From Kutzneria sp. CA-103260 (lineage in GTDB: Bacteria; Actinomycetota; Actinomycetes; Mycobacteriales; Pseudonocardiaceae): DNA of 64,000 nucleotides. Shown here piece by piece: positions 8,950-18,828 of the stretch (positions are counted from its first letter, which is position 1; every line of letters starts with the position of its first letter). Made by a program: the position numbers and the translations under genes. The notes beneath the pieces are model-generated. The model had not been told where the DNA came from. It did no database searches and saw only the letters and a program-made list of their open reading frames with translations. The DNA is taken from contig NZ_CP073318.1 in NCBI RefSeq assembly GCF_018263855.1, positions 7,378,001 to 7,442,000 of the forward strand, in the 5' to 3' direction.

Positions 8950-10227
8950 ATGGATCAGTCCAGCCGAAGCCACGGCTCCGCCAACGGCTGGGCGCCAAGC
9001 ACGGCGCTGTTGCCCCGTGGTCTCTGCCTTCCCGAGGTGCACCTCATCGGTGGCACCCGGGCCGAGGCCATCAAGCTCGCGCCGGTCGCCGAGGCGATCC
9101 GCGCCCGGGGCCGCATGGGCTGCCAGATGGTGGCCACCGGCGAGCAGGAGCTCGTGTTCGACCAGGCGCTGGAGGTGTTCGCGATGCGGCCGGACATCCG
9201 GCTGCCGGTCGAACCGCGCAGCGGTCGGCCCGAACTGCTCGGCTCGCTCATCCGGCTGCTGGACGAGCACTTCGCCCGTCGCCGGCCGGCGGCGGTCGTG
9301 GTCCAGGGCGACAGCACGACCGCGCTGGCCGGTGCGCTCGCGGCGTTCTGGCGCGGGATTCGCGTCGTCCATCTGGAAGCCGGCCTGCGCACCCATGACC
9401 TGCGCGCGCCGTTCCCGGAAGAGGCCAACCGGCGCCTGGTCGCCCGCGTCAGTTCGCTGCACCTGGCCCCGACCACCGGCGCCGCCGCCAACCTGCACGC
9501 GGAGGGGATCAGCGGTCCCGGCGTGCTGGTGGTCGGCAACACCGTCGTCGACGCGCTGACGCGGGTCGCCGGCCGGCCGGTCAGCTACCACGACCCCCGT
9601 CTCGCGGCCGTGGAATGGCGGGCACGCAGCGGTCAGACCCGGCTGGTGCTGGTGACCGTGCACCGCGTCGAGTCCCTGGGCGCGCCGCTGACGCGGATCA
9701 TGAACGCGCTGCGCACGCTGCTGGAGCGCTATCAGGACGTGGAGATCGTGTTGCCGATCCACCCCAACGACGCCGCGCGCAAGCAACTCATGACCGGGTT
9801 GTTCGGTGTCGACCGAGTGCACTTCACCGCGCCGCTGCCCTATGACGAGTTCTGCCAGCTGCTCGCGACCGCCCGCCTGGTGCTGTCGGATTCCGGTGGC
9901 GTGCAAGAGGAAGCGCCCACGTTCGGGGTGCCGGTGCTGGTGCTGCGGGACCTGACCGAGCGGCTGGAAGCGCTGGAGTCCGGCGACTCCCGGCTGGTGG
10001 GCTCCGATCCGCAGGTGATCGTGGACCTGGCGGCGCGCATCCTCGACGAGCCCGCCGAGCGCGGCGCCGGCGCCCCCAACCCGTTCGGGGACGGCTACGC
10101 CGCGCCGCGGGTCGAGCACGGCATCGCCTGGCTGCTCGGACTGGAGCAGCTGCCGCCGTCCGCTCCCTCGACGGTGCGGTACACGCCCTCGGAGCGCGTC
10201 TGGGGACAGCCGGCGGCCAGGACCTGA
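8950..10227 (+). CDS. wecB: UDP-N-acetylglucosamine 2-epimerase (non-hydrolysing)
   Basis: The protein has 425 aa. It interconverts UDP-GlcNAc and UDP-ManNAc for cell-surface polysaccharide or for glycosylation of natural products. Family blocks appear in order: GTRAEAIKLAPV at the N-terminus, HLEAGLRT, PFPEEANRR, GNTVVDAL, HPND and SDSGGVQEEAP. The usual GTRPEAIK is GTRAEAIK here. I chose the ATG at 8950, preceded by GTGGGGG; a TTG eight codons earlier is possible. No glycosyltransferase is adjacent, so the end use of the sugar is unclear. Confidence 0.9.
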   Translation: MDQSSRSHGSANGWAPSTALLPRGLCLPEVHLIGGTRAEAIKLAPVAEAIRARGRMGCQMVATGEQELVFDQALEVFAMRPDIRLPVEPRSGRPELLGSLIRLLDEHFARRRPAAVVVQGDSTTALAGALAAFWRGIRVVHLEAGLRTHDLRAPFPEEANRRLVARVSSLHLAPTTGAAANLHAEGISGPGVLVVGNTVVDALTRVAGRPVSYHDPRLAAVEWRARSGQTRLVLVTVHRVESLGAPLTRIMNALRTLLERYQDVEIVLPIHPNDAARKQLMTGLFGVDRVHFTAPLPYDEFCQLLATARLVLSDSGGVQEEAPTFGVPVLVLRDLTERLEALESGDSRLVGSDPQVIVDLAARILDEPAERGAGAPNPFGDGYAAPRVEHGIAWLLGLEQLPPSAPSTVRYTPSERVWGQPAART

Positions 10228-10614
10228 CGCCCGCGGCCATTTCCGAAGCGGGCTTCTCCGGTCGGCCGGGTTCTTGGCGATCGTTCGCACAGCGCCTAGT
10301 CTGGCGTCCCGCACGCTGGCCGTGGACGCTATTCCCATGATCGCTCGATCAGTCTAGGGATCACGAGCAACCGGGCTAGCTACTCCCATCACACCGCCGG
10401 CAGGCGAAAAACGGCATCCCGCACGCTACCCTGGCACAGCGTTCGCCGAGGCCGTTTGTCCGCGAATGACGAATGCTCAGGACGGCGCATCCTCGTGCGG
10501 AATACAGAACTTCGCACTTGCCGCGTGTCGACGGCACATGGCAGAAGTCACGAGCACGATCCCCGGCCTCGCACCGCGAGCACATCATCGGATCATCGCG
10601 ACAGGAGACCGGAA
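10228..10614. other. 387-bp intergenic region
   Basis: It lies between wecB and the XRE gene. GC content drops in places, as expected for a promoter region. The open frame that continues upstream of the XRE start shows no family similarity. No repeat or RNA gene was recognised. Confidence 0.5.
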
Positions 10615-11013
10615 GTGGAGGATCGGCCAATACCTGAGTTGATTTCCGACCTGATCAAGCGCGCCAGGACGGAGCGCGGCCTGAGTCAGACCGGCCTCGC
10701 CATGTCCCTGGCCGACGTGTCGGGCCAGGACACTGTGACCCGCTCCGAGGTGTCGAGGTGGGAGCGCGGCAAGCGCATCCCCACCCGGCACTGGCTGCGC
10801 TGGCTCACCGTGGTCCTCGAGGTTCCGCTGGAGCGTCTCGAATGCTCGGCGACGTTCTCGAGGAGATTTCGGACGGTGAAATCGGTTGCGGACGTGCTTC
10901 CCATGGTCGGCGGAAGCGCCGAACCGGGCGCAATACCGCGCCAGACCTCGAACGATGTCACGATAAACCTCGAACATGACCGAGACACATTCCACACGCC
11001 GGGGGCCAAATAG
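10615..11013 (+). CDS. XRE-family helix-turn-helix regulator, 132 aa
   Basis: A short DNA-binding protein. Residues about 8-62 form a classic XRE fold (RARTERGLSQTGLAMSLAD, then SRSEVSRWERGKRIPT-like recognition helices with SEVSRWERGKR). The remaining 70 residues are not recognisable and carry no obvious ligand domain. The GTG at 10615 is favoured by CAGGAGACC seven bases upstream. Its last codons and stop lie inside a copy of the recurrent GGCCA-N6-TGGCC palindrome. Confidence 0.75.
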   Translation: MEDRPIPELISDLIKRARTERGLSQTGLAMSLADVSGQDTVTRSEVSRWERGKRIPTRHWLRWLTVVLEVPLERLECSATFSRRFRTVKSVADVLPMVGGSAEPGAIPRQTSNDVTINLEHDRDTFHTPGAK

Positions 11014-11021
11014 TTGGCCTC
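11001..11021. promoter_or_regulatory. palindrome GGGGCCA-N6-TGGCC (site 2)
   Basis: GGGGGCCA, then six bases, then TGGCCTCTTA. The tail TGGCCTCTTA is shared with site 4 at 47727. It overlaps the end of the XRE gene and lies 217 bp upstream of the secreted lamin-tail protein. It could equally be a weak terminator for the XRE gene, but the arms are short and the spacer matches the other copies exactly. Confidence 0.45.
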
Positions 11022-11237
11022 TTACCGAGGCGCACCACCACCGGCAAGCTTTGCGGCAGGGTCCGCCGGCTTCCAGACGCATCGAAGCCATAGCGCACAG
11101 AAAGCAGCCGCAGACCCAGTAACAGCAGATCCTCCGGGAGGGGAATTCGCGATGTTCACCGCGACCCACCAAATTGGGCAACCCTCCTGACAAAACTAAG
11201 CGCTTCACCACTATTTGCTTGAAGGAGACAAAACAAC

Positions 11238-11852
11238 ATGAGGCGTTCTCTCTCGGCCCTCGTCGCAGCGGGTATCGCTGCGCTCTCGCTGGTCACCGGC
11301 GCCGCCACCGCGTCCGCGGCGCCGCAGACGGTGCCGAGCGCGCAGAAGTCCTTCACCTTCGTGATCGACCAGCTCGCCACCCGCGGCCCCAACGGCCCGG
11401 CCGACCAGTACATCCAGGTCAAGAACCTCAGCCAGGTCCCGCAGGACCTGAGCGGCTTCAAGATCGCGGTCGCGCCGAGCCCGTCCCAGATCTTCGAGGT
11501 GGCCACGATCCCGCAGGGCACCATCCTGCAGCCGGGCCGGGTGTACGTCATCGCCAACCCGCAGGGCTACAGCGGCCCCGTGGTCGACCAGTTCTTCACC
11601 AGCACCGTCCCGCTCACCGACCGGGTCGGCGTCGCGCTGCTGTCCCCGTCCAACGTCACGATCGACTCGGTGGCCACCATCGCGTCGTCGCCGTTCGTGA
11701 TGGGTGCGCCGGCCTCCCCGCTGACCAACGACCAGCCGCTGGCGCTCGTGCGGTTCACCAACACCAACAACAACGCGGTCGACTTCCACATCGCGCCGCG
11801 GACCCCGGGCCTGCCCAGCCCGGTGTCGCTCTTCTCCTCGACCGGAATCTGA
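11238..11852 (+). CDS. secreted lamin-tail-domain-like protein
   Basis: The protein has 204 aa with a Sec signal peptide: MRR, a hydrophobic core, then an ASAAPQ cleavage region near residue 30. The mature part resembles a single lamin-tail (LTD) beta-sandwich domain, recognisable from QYIQVKNLSQVPQDLSGFKI followed by strand-rich segments (VYVIANP, DRVGVALL). LTD proteins are found at bacterial cell surfaces; the role here is unknown. A strong AAGGAGA box precedes the ATG. It stands alone and ends at a bidirectional terminator. Confidence 0.8.
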   Translation: MRRSLSALVAAGIAALSLVTGAATASAAPQTVPSAQKSFTFVIDQLATRGPNGPADQYIQVKNLSQVPQDLSGFKIAVAPSPSQIFEVATIPQGTILQPGRVYVIANPQGYSGPVVDQFFTSTVPLTDRVGVALLSPSNVTIDSVATIASSPFVMGAPASPLTNDQPLALVRFTNTNNNAVDFHIAPRTPGLPSPVSLFSSTGI

Positions 11853-11922
11853 CAACCTTCTCCACCGCGGCGCGGTGACCCGGCCGGGCCCACCGGTCGA
11901 GCCGACACGCCGTCATGACAAT

Positions 11923-11954
11923 GGGCCTACCGAGACTGATGTCTCGGTAGGCCC
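11923..11954. terminator. bidirectional terminator
   Basis: A perfect 14-bp inverted repeat (GGGCCTACCGAGAC and GTCTCGGTAGGCCC) with a 4-base loop, followed by TTGTCGTTT on the plus strand. It lies between the convergent ends of the lamin-tail gene and the MMPL transporter and can serve both. Confidence 0.9.
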
Positions 11955-11976
11955 TTGTCGTTTCGCCAGTGTGTTA

Positions 11977-14214
11977 CTACGGCCGGCCGCTCTCGCTCAG
12001 GCCGTACCTGCGGTGCAGTGCGCGCAGCGGCGGGGGCGCCCACCAGGTCCATTTGCCCGTCAGCCCGATGAACGCCGGCACCAGGACCGGCCGCACGAGG
12101 TACGCGTCCAGCAGGACGGCCAAGCCGGCGCCCAGTCCCATGAACTGGATGAACGACACCCTCGAGATCACCAGGCCGAGGAACGACACGCACAACACCG
12201 CCGCGGCCGCGCTGATCACCCGCGCGCTGTGCGACACCCCCTGGATCACGGCGGGCCCCAGCGCCATCCCGGCGTTGTGCTGCTCGGTGATCCTGGCCAG
12301 CACGAACACCTCGTAGTCCATCGAGAGTCCGAAGGTGATGCAGAAGACCAGGATCGGGAACACCACGGACTGCGTGGTCGGGGTGAACCCGAGCAGCGTC
12401 TGCAGGTGGCCGTCCTGGAACACCCACACCATCGCGCCGAACATGGAGACGAGTGTCAGCAGGTTCAGCACCAGCGCCTGCAAGGGCAGCACGACGCTGC
12501 CGGTGAGCAGGAAGAGCAGGAACAGCGAGGACAGCGCGATCAGCGCGAACGCGAGGGGCGCTCGGTCGGCGATCGCCGCCGTGACGTCGACGAGCTGTGC
12601 GGACTGCCCGGTCACCAGCACCGCGCGTCCGGCGGGCACCGGCAGTGCTCGGACCGCGCGGACGAGGTCGGCGCCTCGGGCCGAGTACGGCTCGGCGTCG
12701 GTGAGCACCGACAACCACGTCGTGCCCGCGTACTGGAACCGCGTGCCGCCCGCGCCCATCGGCGCGATCTGCGCGCCGTGGGCGAAAGAACCGGCGGCGC
12801 TGTCCACCCGACGTACCCCCGCCACCCCGGACACCCGCTGCGCGTAGTCGGCCAGCTCGTAGGTCGCCTCCCGGCTCGACCCCCACTGCTGCGCCACGAC
12901 CGACAGCGAACCGTCGCTGGTCGCCGGGAACTGCTCGCGCAACTGGTCGGCGACCTGCCTGCTCTCCGCCTGCGCCGGCAGCACCCGCTCGTCGGCGAGA
13001 CCGAACTGGACGTGCAGCAGCGGCGCGCCGAGCACCAGCAGGAACATGATCACCGGCATGGCGGTCGAGATGGGATAGCGCAGCACGACCCCGGCCAGGC
13101 GGCCCCACCGGCCCACCGCGTGACCGCTGCGGATTCGACGCCAGGGCAGCGGCCACATGTCGATGCGGTCGCCGAGCAGCACCAGCAGCGCCGGCACGAC
13201 GACAGTGGCGCCGAGCACCGTCACGCCGACCACGGCGACGCCGGCGTAGGCGAACGAGCGCAACAGGTACTGGTCGAACACCAGCAGACAGGACAGCGCG
13301 ACGGCCACCGTCGCGGCGCTGAACAGGATCGTCCGGCCGGCGGTGCGCATGGTCGCGGTGAGCGCGGCCGCGATGTCGGGCCGCCGGCGGCGTTCGTCAC
13401 GGTAGCGCGAGACGAACAGCAGGCTGTAGTCGACCGCGAGGCCGAGCCCGAGCGCGGTGGCCAGGTTGACGGAGAACACCGAGACGTCGGTGAACAAGCT
13501 CAACACGCGCAACGCGGCCAGTGTGCCGACGATGGCGAAGACGCCGATCAGCAGCGGAACACCGGCCGCGACGACGGTGCCGAACACGAGCAGCAGCAAG
13601 CCGAGCGTCAGCGGGATCACCACGGTCTCCGACGTGGTGAGATCGGCCTTGGCCTGCGCGTCCATGTCGTTGTTCGCCTGCAGCAGGCCACCGAAGCGCA
13701 CCCGGATGCCGCCGGTGGCGCCCAGGGTGTCGTGCAGTTGTTCGATCCGCTTGGCCATCTGGTCGTCGTTCCCGATCACCCGCAGCAGGATCAACCCGGC
13801 TCGGCCGTCCTCGCCGCGCAGCTCGGCCACCGGTGTGTCCCAGTAGGAACCGACGAGCACCACCCCGGCGGCCAGCGCGAACCGCCGGGTCAGCGACTGG
13901 CCGGCCGCCGACACGTCGGGATCGTCGACGCGGCCGCCGGGCTTGTCCACCAGCACGACCAGGTTCGGGTTGCTGTTGGGGAACTTCTCGGCCAGCAGCT
14001 CCCGGCCGCGGATCGACTCGGACTGCTCGACGTCGTAGCCGCCCACCTTGAGGTGTTCGACGGCGCTCACGCCGAGCACACCGGCGATCACGGTAAACAG
14101 GACCGCAGCGGCGATGACCGCCCTCGGTTGGTGGAGAATCAGGCGCAGCAGCCTGTTCCCGCCCACGGACGTCGTCGCGGGCCGGGGGATGGTCTTGTTC
14201 GTGCGGTTGATCAC
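11977..14214 (-). CDS. MMPL-family (RND) transporter
   Basis: The protein has about 745 aa, with two repeats of a large extracytoplasmic loop followed by clustered transmembrane helices, as in MmpL lipid exporters. Recognisable segments are GLGLAVDYSLLFVSRYRDE in the first half and TFGLSMDYEVFVLARITE in the second, each with the charged proton-relay region of the family. A GTG at 14214 follows AGGTGA and is the preferred start; a GTG three codons upstream is also possible. The gene lies directly downstream of the PKS-oxoamine synthase in the same orientation, so it probably exports that lipid-like product. Confidence 0.88.
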   Translation of the reverse strand: MINRTNKTIPRPATTSVGGNRLLRLILHQPRAVIAAAVLFTVIAGVLGVSAVEHLKVGGYDVEQSESIRGRELLAEKFPNSNPNLVVLVDKPGGRVDDPDVSAAGQSLTRRFALAAGVVLVGSYWDTPVAELRGEDGRAGLILLRVIGNDDQMAKRIEQLHDTLGATGGIRVRFGGLLQANNDMDAQAKADLTTSETVVIPLTLGLLLLVFGTVVAAGVPLLIGVFAIVGTLAALRVLSLFTDVSVFSVNLATALGLGLAVDYSLLFVSRYRDERRRRPDIAAALTATMRTAGRTILFSAATVAVALSCLLVFDQYLLRSFAYAGVAVVGVTVLGATVVVPALLVLLGDRIDMWPLPWRRIRSGHAVGRWGRLAGVVLRYPISTAMPVIMFLLVLGAPLLHVQFGLADERVLPAQAESRQVADQLREQFPATSDGSLSVVAQQWGSSREATYELADYAQRVSGVAGVRRVDSAAGSFAHGAQIAPMGAGGTRFQYAGTTWLSVLTDAEPYSARGADLVRAVRALPVPAGRAVLVTGQSAQLVDVTAAIADRAPLAFALIALSSLFLLFLLTGSVVLPLQALVLNLLTLVSMFGAMVWVFQDGHLQTLLGFTPTTQSVVFPILVFCITFGLSMDYEVFVLARITEQHNAGMALGPAVIQGVSHSARVISAAAAVLCVSFLGLVISRVSFIQFMGLGAGLAVLLDAYLVRPVLVPAFIGLTGKWTWWAPPPLRALHRRYGLSESGRP

Positions 14215-14297
14215 ATCATTCACCTGTCGTGTGGAAGAACAGGACCGGAACAGGGCTCGTTCTGCCGGCGGCGGCGCGCCGAACGAGCCCGACATGG

Positions 14298-14335
14298 GAC
14301 AACGTCCGTGCGTCAGCGGGCGCACGAACGTTGTC
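14298..14335. terminator. hairpin after the PKS gene
   Basis: GACAACGTCCGTGCG pairs with CGCACGAACGTTGTC with one mismatch and an 8-base loop. It lies 23 bases past the PKS stop and upstream of the MMPL start. It may end or attenuate the PKS transcript before the exporter gene. Confidence 0.65.
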
Positions 14336-14358
14336 GGGACAAGGCGATGGCCGCTCGC

Positions 14359-17300
14359 TCAGCCAAGTCGTGCGAGTTCGTCGGCCAGCACGCCGACGGT
14401 GTAGGCGATCTCCTCGGAGGTGTGCTCCGCCGTCACGAAGAACCGCAGCCGGGCCTGCTGCTCCTCGACGGCCGGGTGGACGATCGGGCACACGCTGACG
14501 CCGCGGTCGTACAACGCGTTGGCCAGCACGAAGCTGCGCATGGAGGAGCCGACGATGCAGGGGACCACCGGTGTGTCCCTGCTGGCTCCGATGTTGATGC
14601 CGGCATCCGACGCGAGCATGGCGAACAACTTCGAGCGCTGCCGCAGCACGGTCAGCCGGTCCGGCTCGGCCCGCAGCTGTCGCATCGCGGCGAGCGCGGC
14701 GGCCGCGTTGGCCGGTGTCATGCCCACGCTGTACACGAAACCCGGCAGGGTGTAACGGAAGTAGTCGATGAGCGCGCGGCTGCCGGCCACGTATCCGCCG
14801 CAGCTCGCGAACGCCTTGGACAGCGTGCCCATCCAGATGTCGACGCCGGCGCGGTCCACGCCGAAGTGTTCGCCGATCCCCCCGCCGCTGGTGCCCAGCA
14901 CGCCGATGCTGTGCGCCTCGTCGACCATCAGCATCGCGCCGTGCCGCTTCTTGATCCGGAGGAGCTCCGGCAGGTCGGCGATGTCGCCGTCCATGCTGTA
15001 GATGCCCTCGACGACGATGAGCACCCGTCGGAACTTCCGGCGCGCGCGGCCGAGCAGCTCGTCCAGTGCGGCCAGATCGCCGTGCGGGAAGGGTCGGCGG
15101 GTGGCGCCCGACAGCCGGCAGCCCTGCAGCACGCTGTCGTGCGCCAGCGCGTCGTGCACCACGAGATCGTCGGGCCCGAGCAGGTGCCCGATCACCGTGA
15201 CGTTCGTGGCGTGGCCGCTGACCAGCGTGAGCGCGGCCTCGGTGCCCAGCAGGTCGGCGATCGCGCCGTCCAGCTCCGCGTGCAGCGGGCGATCACCGGA
15301 CAGCATCCGGGCCGCCGAGACCGACGTTCCGTACCGGTCGAGCGCGTCCTTCGCCGCGGCGGTGACGGCCGGATGCCCGGACAGTCCCACGTAGTTGTAG
15401 CTGGAGAAGCAGATCAGGTCGGTGCCGCCGACCCGGGTGCGGCTGGCGTTGATCCCCTCGTGCGTCACGAAGTACGGGTTGCGCAGGCCCAGGCGATCCA
15501 CGAGCTGGACCCGCTGCGCGGACTCGACGATCTCGGGGAACGCGGCCGGGTCGATGTTCTCCAGCGGCGGCTCCGGCGCCTCCTCGACCGGCTCGGTCCG
15601 CACGGCCGGCACGTCGATGACCTGCGGCAGTTCTGGCTCACGACGGTCGCGCTGCGCGTCGACCAGCCGCACGAGATCGTCCACCGTGACCTCGGCCGAC
15701 AGCTGCTTGCCGTCCATCGGCAGTTCGGGCCACAGCTTGCGGATGACGGTGCCGAGGTCGGCGATCATGATCGAGTCGAACCCGAGATCACGGCCGAGCG
15801 ACTGCTCGCCCCGCAGGTGCTCCGGCGGGTACACGCTGATCTCGGCGATCGCGGCGAGCACCTGGTCCCGGATGGGTGGTGCGTCCCGTGCGGGCGCCAA
15901 GGCGTTCGTGTGCTCGACCTTGGTGAGGGTGCGCAGCACGGTGAGCACCTCGTTGAGGAGGTTGACCAGGTCGTTCACGGGATAGTCCTCCGGTGGGTCG
16001 ACGATGGTGGGACGGACGTCGCCCGGGGAGGCGACCGGCCGGACGCGCCCGCGCGGCGGCCGATGACGCGACGCGGTCCGGATCGAGTACGGCTGAGCGG
16101 CCAGCGGGGAGGACGGCAGCGTGGCCAGGTCGCGTTCGCCGTCGCCGAACAACGGCAGCAGATCCACCGGCAGCCCGAGCACGGCCAGCCGGACGAGCCC
16201 GGACAGGAAGACGCGGCCGTCGTCCGGTTCCGACTCCAGCGCGACGAAGTGGCAGCCAGTGGCGTCGGCGATCGACCGCCGGGCCATGGCGAGCAGTCCG
16301 TTCCCGCCGAAGACCTGGACGAAGACGCGGGCGCCGCTGTCGGCCACGGCCTGGCTGGCCGCCGCGAACCGCACCGGCGACGAGACGGATCGCTGCCACC
16401 AGCCGCGCAACTCGTCCAGGTCCGTGCAGCGCCGGCCGCTGACCGTGGAGACGAGCACCCGGCCGGAGCGCAGCGGCAGTTCGGCGATCCGCTCGGCGAC
16501 CAGCTCGTCGGCGTCGGCCACCAGCGGCGAGTGGAACGCGTGCGAGACGCGCAGCGGCACCGCCGTCACCCCCGCTTCGGCGCAGCGCTCGGTGAGCATC
16601 GCCACCGCGCCCGCCGAGCCGCTGCCGACGACCTGCTCCGGGTGGTTGAAGCAGCCGGGCCACATGCCCTCGATCCCGGCGGTGAGCTCGTCGAACCGTT
16701 CCTCGGTGCTCTGCACGGCGACCATCCCGCCCGCCCCCCGGCTGCCGCCGTTGGCGATCGCCTCGCCCCGGTGCACCAGGAAGTCGATGGCGTCGACCGG
16801 GTCGAGCAGCCCGGCGGCGACCGCGGCCGGGAATTCGCCGACGCTGTGGCCCATCGTGATGTCGGGGCGGACGCCGAACTCGGCGAGCAGCGCGGTCGTC
16901 GCGATGCCCAGCGCGCCGAGGGCCGGCTGGCAGCGGCGGGTGTCGGTGAGAGCCGTCTCCGCGAGCTCGGGGGCGGATTCCCACCCCCACAGCAGCGACG
17001 CGAACGACGTCCCGGTCGAGGCGTGGACGCGGTCGTCCAACCGTTCGATCTCGCCGCGGAAGCTGCGGAAGCCGTGGTAGAGGTCGCTGAGCATGCCGAC
17101 GCGCTGCACGCCCTGCCCCGGGTAGAGGAACGCCACCTGGCGTTCCTGCTCGGCGAGCGGCGCCGCCGCGGCGTGAATGCCCCGGCCGAGATCGCCGGCC
17201 TCGCCCGCGCGCAGCGCCGCCGCGGCGGCGCCGAGCAGATCGATCAGCTCGCTGCGGCCGGTCGCGACGAAGGCCACGCGCGCCGGCAGCGGTGCGCGAG

Positions 17301-18828
17301 TCGCCAGGGTGTACGCGACGGAGGACGGCGTCAGTCCGGGGTCGGCCACGATCTGTTCGCGCACCGCGGTCACATGCTCGGCGAGCAGCTCCAGCGAGTC
17401 GGCGGTGAGCAGGAACGGCACCGGCCGGTCGGCGCGTACGGCGGACCGCGCCGGCGCCTCCTCCAGCACGACATGGACATTGGTGCCGCCGAAGCCGAAC
17501 GCGCTGACCCCGGCCCGTCGCGGGTGTTGCGGTCGGCTGCGCCAGGGCAGCGCCCGCTCGGCGATCGTGAGCCTCGCGCCGTCCAGCAGCGCGGCGTCGG
17601 GAATCGTCTCCGGCTGCGGCGGGATCGTGGCGTTGTGCAGCGCCAGCACGGTCTTGACCAGCCCGGCGATGCCGGCCGCCGCCATCGTGTGCCCGATCAA
17701 CGCCTTGACCGAGGACACCCGGCACTCCGCGGCGCCGTGGTCGGATTCCTCCGCCCGCAGCGCGCCCAGCGCCTTGAGCTCCACCCGGTCGCCCACGACG
17801 GTGCCCGTGCCGTGTGCCTCGAAGAACTCGATCGTGTTCGCACTGACGCCGGCGTCGCGGTAGGCGGCGCGGAACGCCGTCAGCTGGCCCTCGACCCGAG
17901 GTGTCACGGGACCCTCGGACGCGCCGTCGTTCGACGTGCCGACCCCCTTGATCACCGCGTAGACCCGGTCGCCGTCGCGCACCGCGTCCGCCAACGGCCG
18001 CAGCACCACGACGGCGCCGCCCTCGCCGAGCACGAATCCGTCGGCGCGCTCGTCGAAGGGACGGCACACCCCGTTCGCCGACACCGCGCCGACGCGGCAC
18101 AAGCTGACCAGGGCGTCGGGTGTGAGGTTGAGAAAGACACCACCGACCAACGCGACTGTGCAGGTGCCGGCCCGCAGATGGTGCACGGCCTCGTGCAGCG
18201 CGACCATCGCCGACGAGCACGCCGAGTCAACGGCGAACGCGGGACCGCCGAGGTCGAAGACCGAGCTGACGGCGCATGCCGCCATGTTCGGCATCGTGCC
18301 GGGCAGCGAGTACGCCTGGATCGGCGCGAGCGCCCCCTGCGCCGCGTCCTGGACGGCGGCCAGCAATGCCTCGTCGTCCTGCCCGCGGTGCAGCGACCCG
18401 TCGGCGAGCAGCATCGCGCGCAGTCGGGTCGAGGCGAGATCCTGGTAGTCGGACTGGTTCAGGCCGACGAACACGCCGGTGTGCTCCCGGTCGAACGGGC
18501 GGCGCTCCCATCCGGCGTCCTGCAACGACTCCCGCGCGAGATCGATGAACAGCCTGTGCTGAGGATCCATCGCGATGGCCCGCCGGGGCGGGATGTTGTA
18601 GTGCAGGGTCGCGAACCGCTCGACATCGTCGAGGAAGGCGACCTGATCGGTGTAGGCCGCGTGCGGAGAACGGCGATCGTGTGGATCGTAGAAGGTCTCG
18701 TGTCGCCAGCGGTCCGGCGGAATCGTGTCGAACTGCCGCTCCGCCTGGAGAATCACCCGCCAGTACTGCCCCACATCGGCCGCGCCCGGAAACCTACACG
18801 CCAAACCGACGACAGCGATGTCGCTCAC
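14359..18828 (-). CDS. KS-AT-ACP-alpha-oxoamine synthase fusion (single-module type I PKS)
   Basis: The protein has 1489 aa. The ketosynthase spans residues 1-450, with active-site Cys204 (DSACSS), His339 (EAHGTGT) and His380 (IGHTMAAAG). The acyltransferase spans about 565-860, with Ser662 in GHSVGE and HAFH at 763-766, which indicates malonyl-CoA. The acyl carrier protein is centred on Ser1019 (LGFDS). A PLP-dependent alpha-oxoamine synthase spans about 1117-1485, with DEAHS at 1303 and Schiff-base Lys1338 (TLSKAF). There is no KR, DH, ER or TE. The expected chemistry is one malonyl extension, then decarboxylative condensation of the ACP thioester with an amino acid to release an alpha-aminoketone. 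PigH/RedN-type and SxtA-type enzymes use the same release. The GTG start is supported by CAGGGTGG. Confidence 0.9.
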   Translation of the reverse strand: MSDIAVVGLACRFPGAADVGQYWRVILQAERQFDTIPPDRWRHETFYDPHDRRSPHAAYTDQVAFLDDVERFATLHYNIPPRRAIAMDPQHRLFIDLARESLQDAGWERRPFDREHTGVFVGLNQSDYQDLASTRLRAMLLADGSLHRGQDDEALLAAVQDAAQGALAPIQAYSLPGTMPNMAACAVSSVFDLGGPAFAVDSACSSAMVALHEAVHHLRAGTCTVALVGGVFLNLTPDALVSLCRVGAVSANGVCRPFDERADGFVLGEGGAVVVLRPLADAVRDGDRVYAVIKGVGTSNDGASEGPVTPRVEGQLTAFRAAYRDAGVSANTIEFFEAHGTGTVVGDRVELKALGALRAEESDHGAAECRVSSVKALIGHTMAAAGIAGLVKTVLALHNATIPPQPETIPDAALLDGARLTIAERALPWRSRPQHPRRAGVSAFGFGGTNVHVVLEEAPARSAVRADRPVPFLLTADSLELLAEHVTAVREQIVADPGLTPSSVAYTLATRAPLPARVAFVATGRSELIDLLGAAAAALRAGEAGDLGRGIHAAAAPLAEQERQVAFLYPGQGVQRVGMLSDLYHGFRSFRGEIERLDDRVHASTGTSFASLLWGWESAPELAETALTDTRRCQPALGALGIATTALLAEFGVRPDITMGHSVGEFPAAVAAGLLDPVDAIDFLVHRGEAIANGGSRGAGGMVAVQSTEERFDELTAGIEGMWPGCFNHPEQVVGSGSAGAVAMLTERCAEAGVTAVPLRVSHAFHSPLVADADELVAERIAELPLRSGRVLVSTVSGRRCTDLDELRGWWQRSVSSPVRFAAASQAVADSGARVFVQVFGGNGLLAMARRSIADATGCHFVALESEPDDGRVFLSGLVRLAVLGLPVDLLPLFGDGERDLATLPSSPLAAQPYSIRTASRHRPPRGRVRPVASPGDVRPTIVDPPEDYPVNDLVNLLNEVLTVLRTLTKVEHTNALAPARDAPPIRDQVLAAIAEISVYPPEHLRGEQSLGRDLGFDSIMIADLGTVIRKLWPELPMDGKQLSAEVTVDDLVRLVDAQRDRREPELPQVIDVPAVRTEPVEEAPEPPLENIDPAAFPEIVESAQRVQLVDRLGLRNPYFVTHEGINASRTRVGGTDLICFSSYNYVGLSGHPAVTAAAKDALDRYGTSVSAARMLSGDRPLHAELDGAIADLLGTEAALTLVSGHATNVTVIGHLLGPDDLVVHDALAHDSVLQGCRLSGATRRPFPHGDLAALDELLGRARRKFRRVLIVVEGIYSMDGDIADLPELLRIKKRHGAMLMVDEAHSIGVLGTSGGGIGEHFGVDRAGVDIWMGTLSKAFASCGGYVAGSRALIDYFRYTLPGFVYSVGMTPANAAAALAAMRQLRAEPDRLTVLRQRSKLFAMLASDAGINIGASRDTPVVPCIVGSSMRSFVLANALYDRGVSVCPIVHPAVEEQQARLRFFVTAEHTSEEIAYTVGVLADELARLG

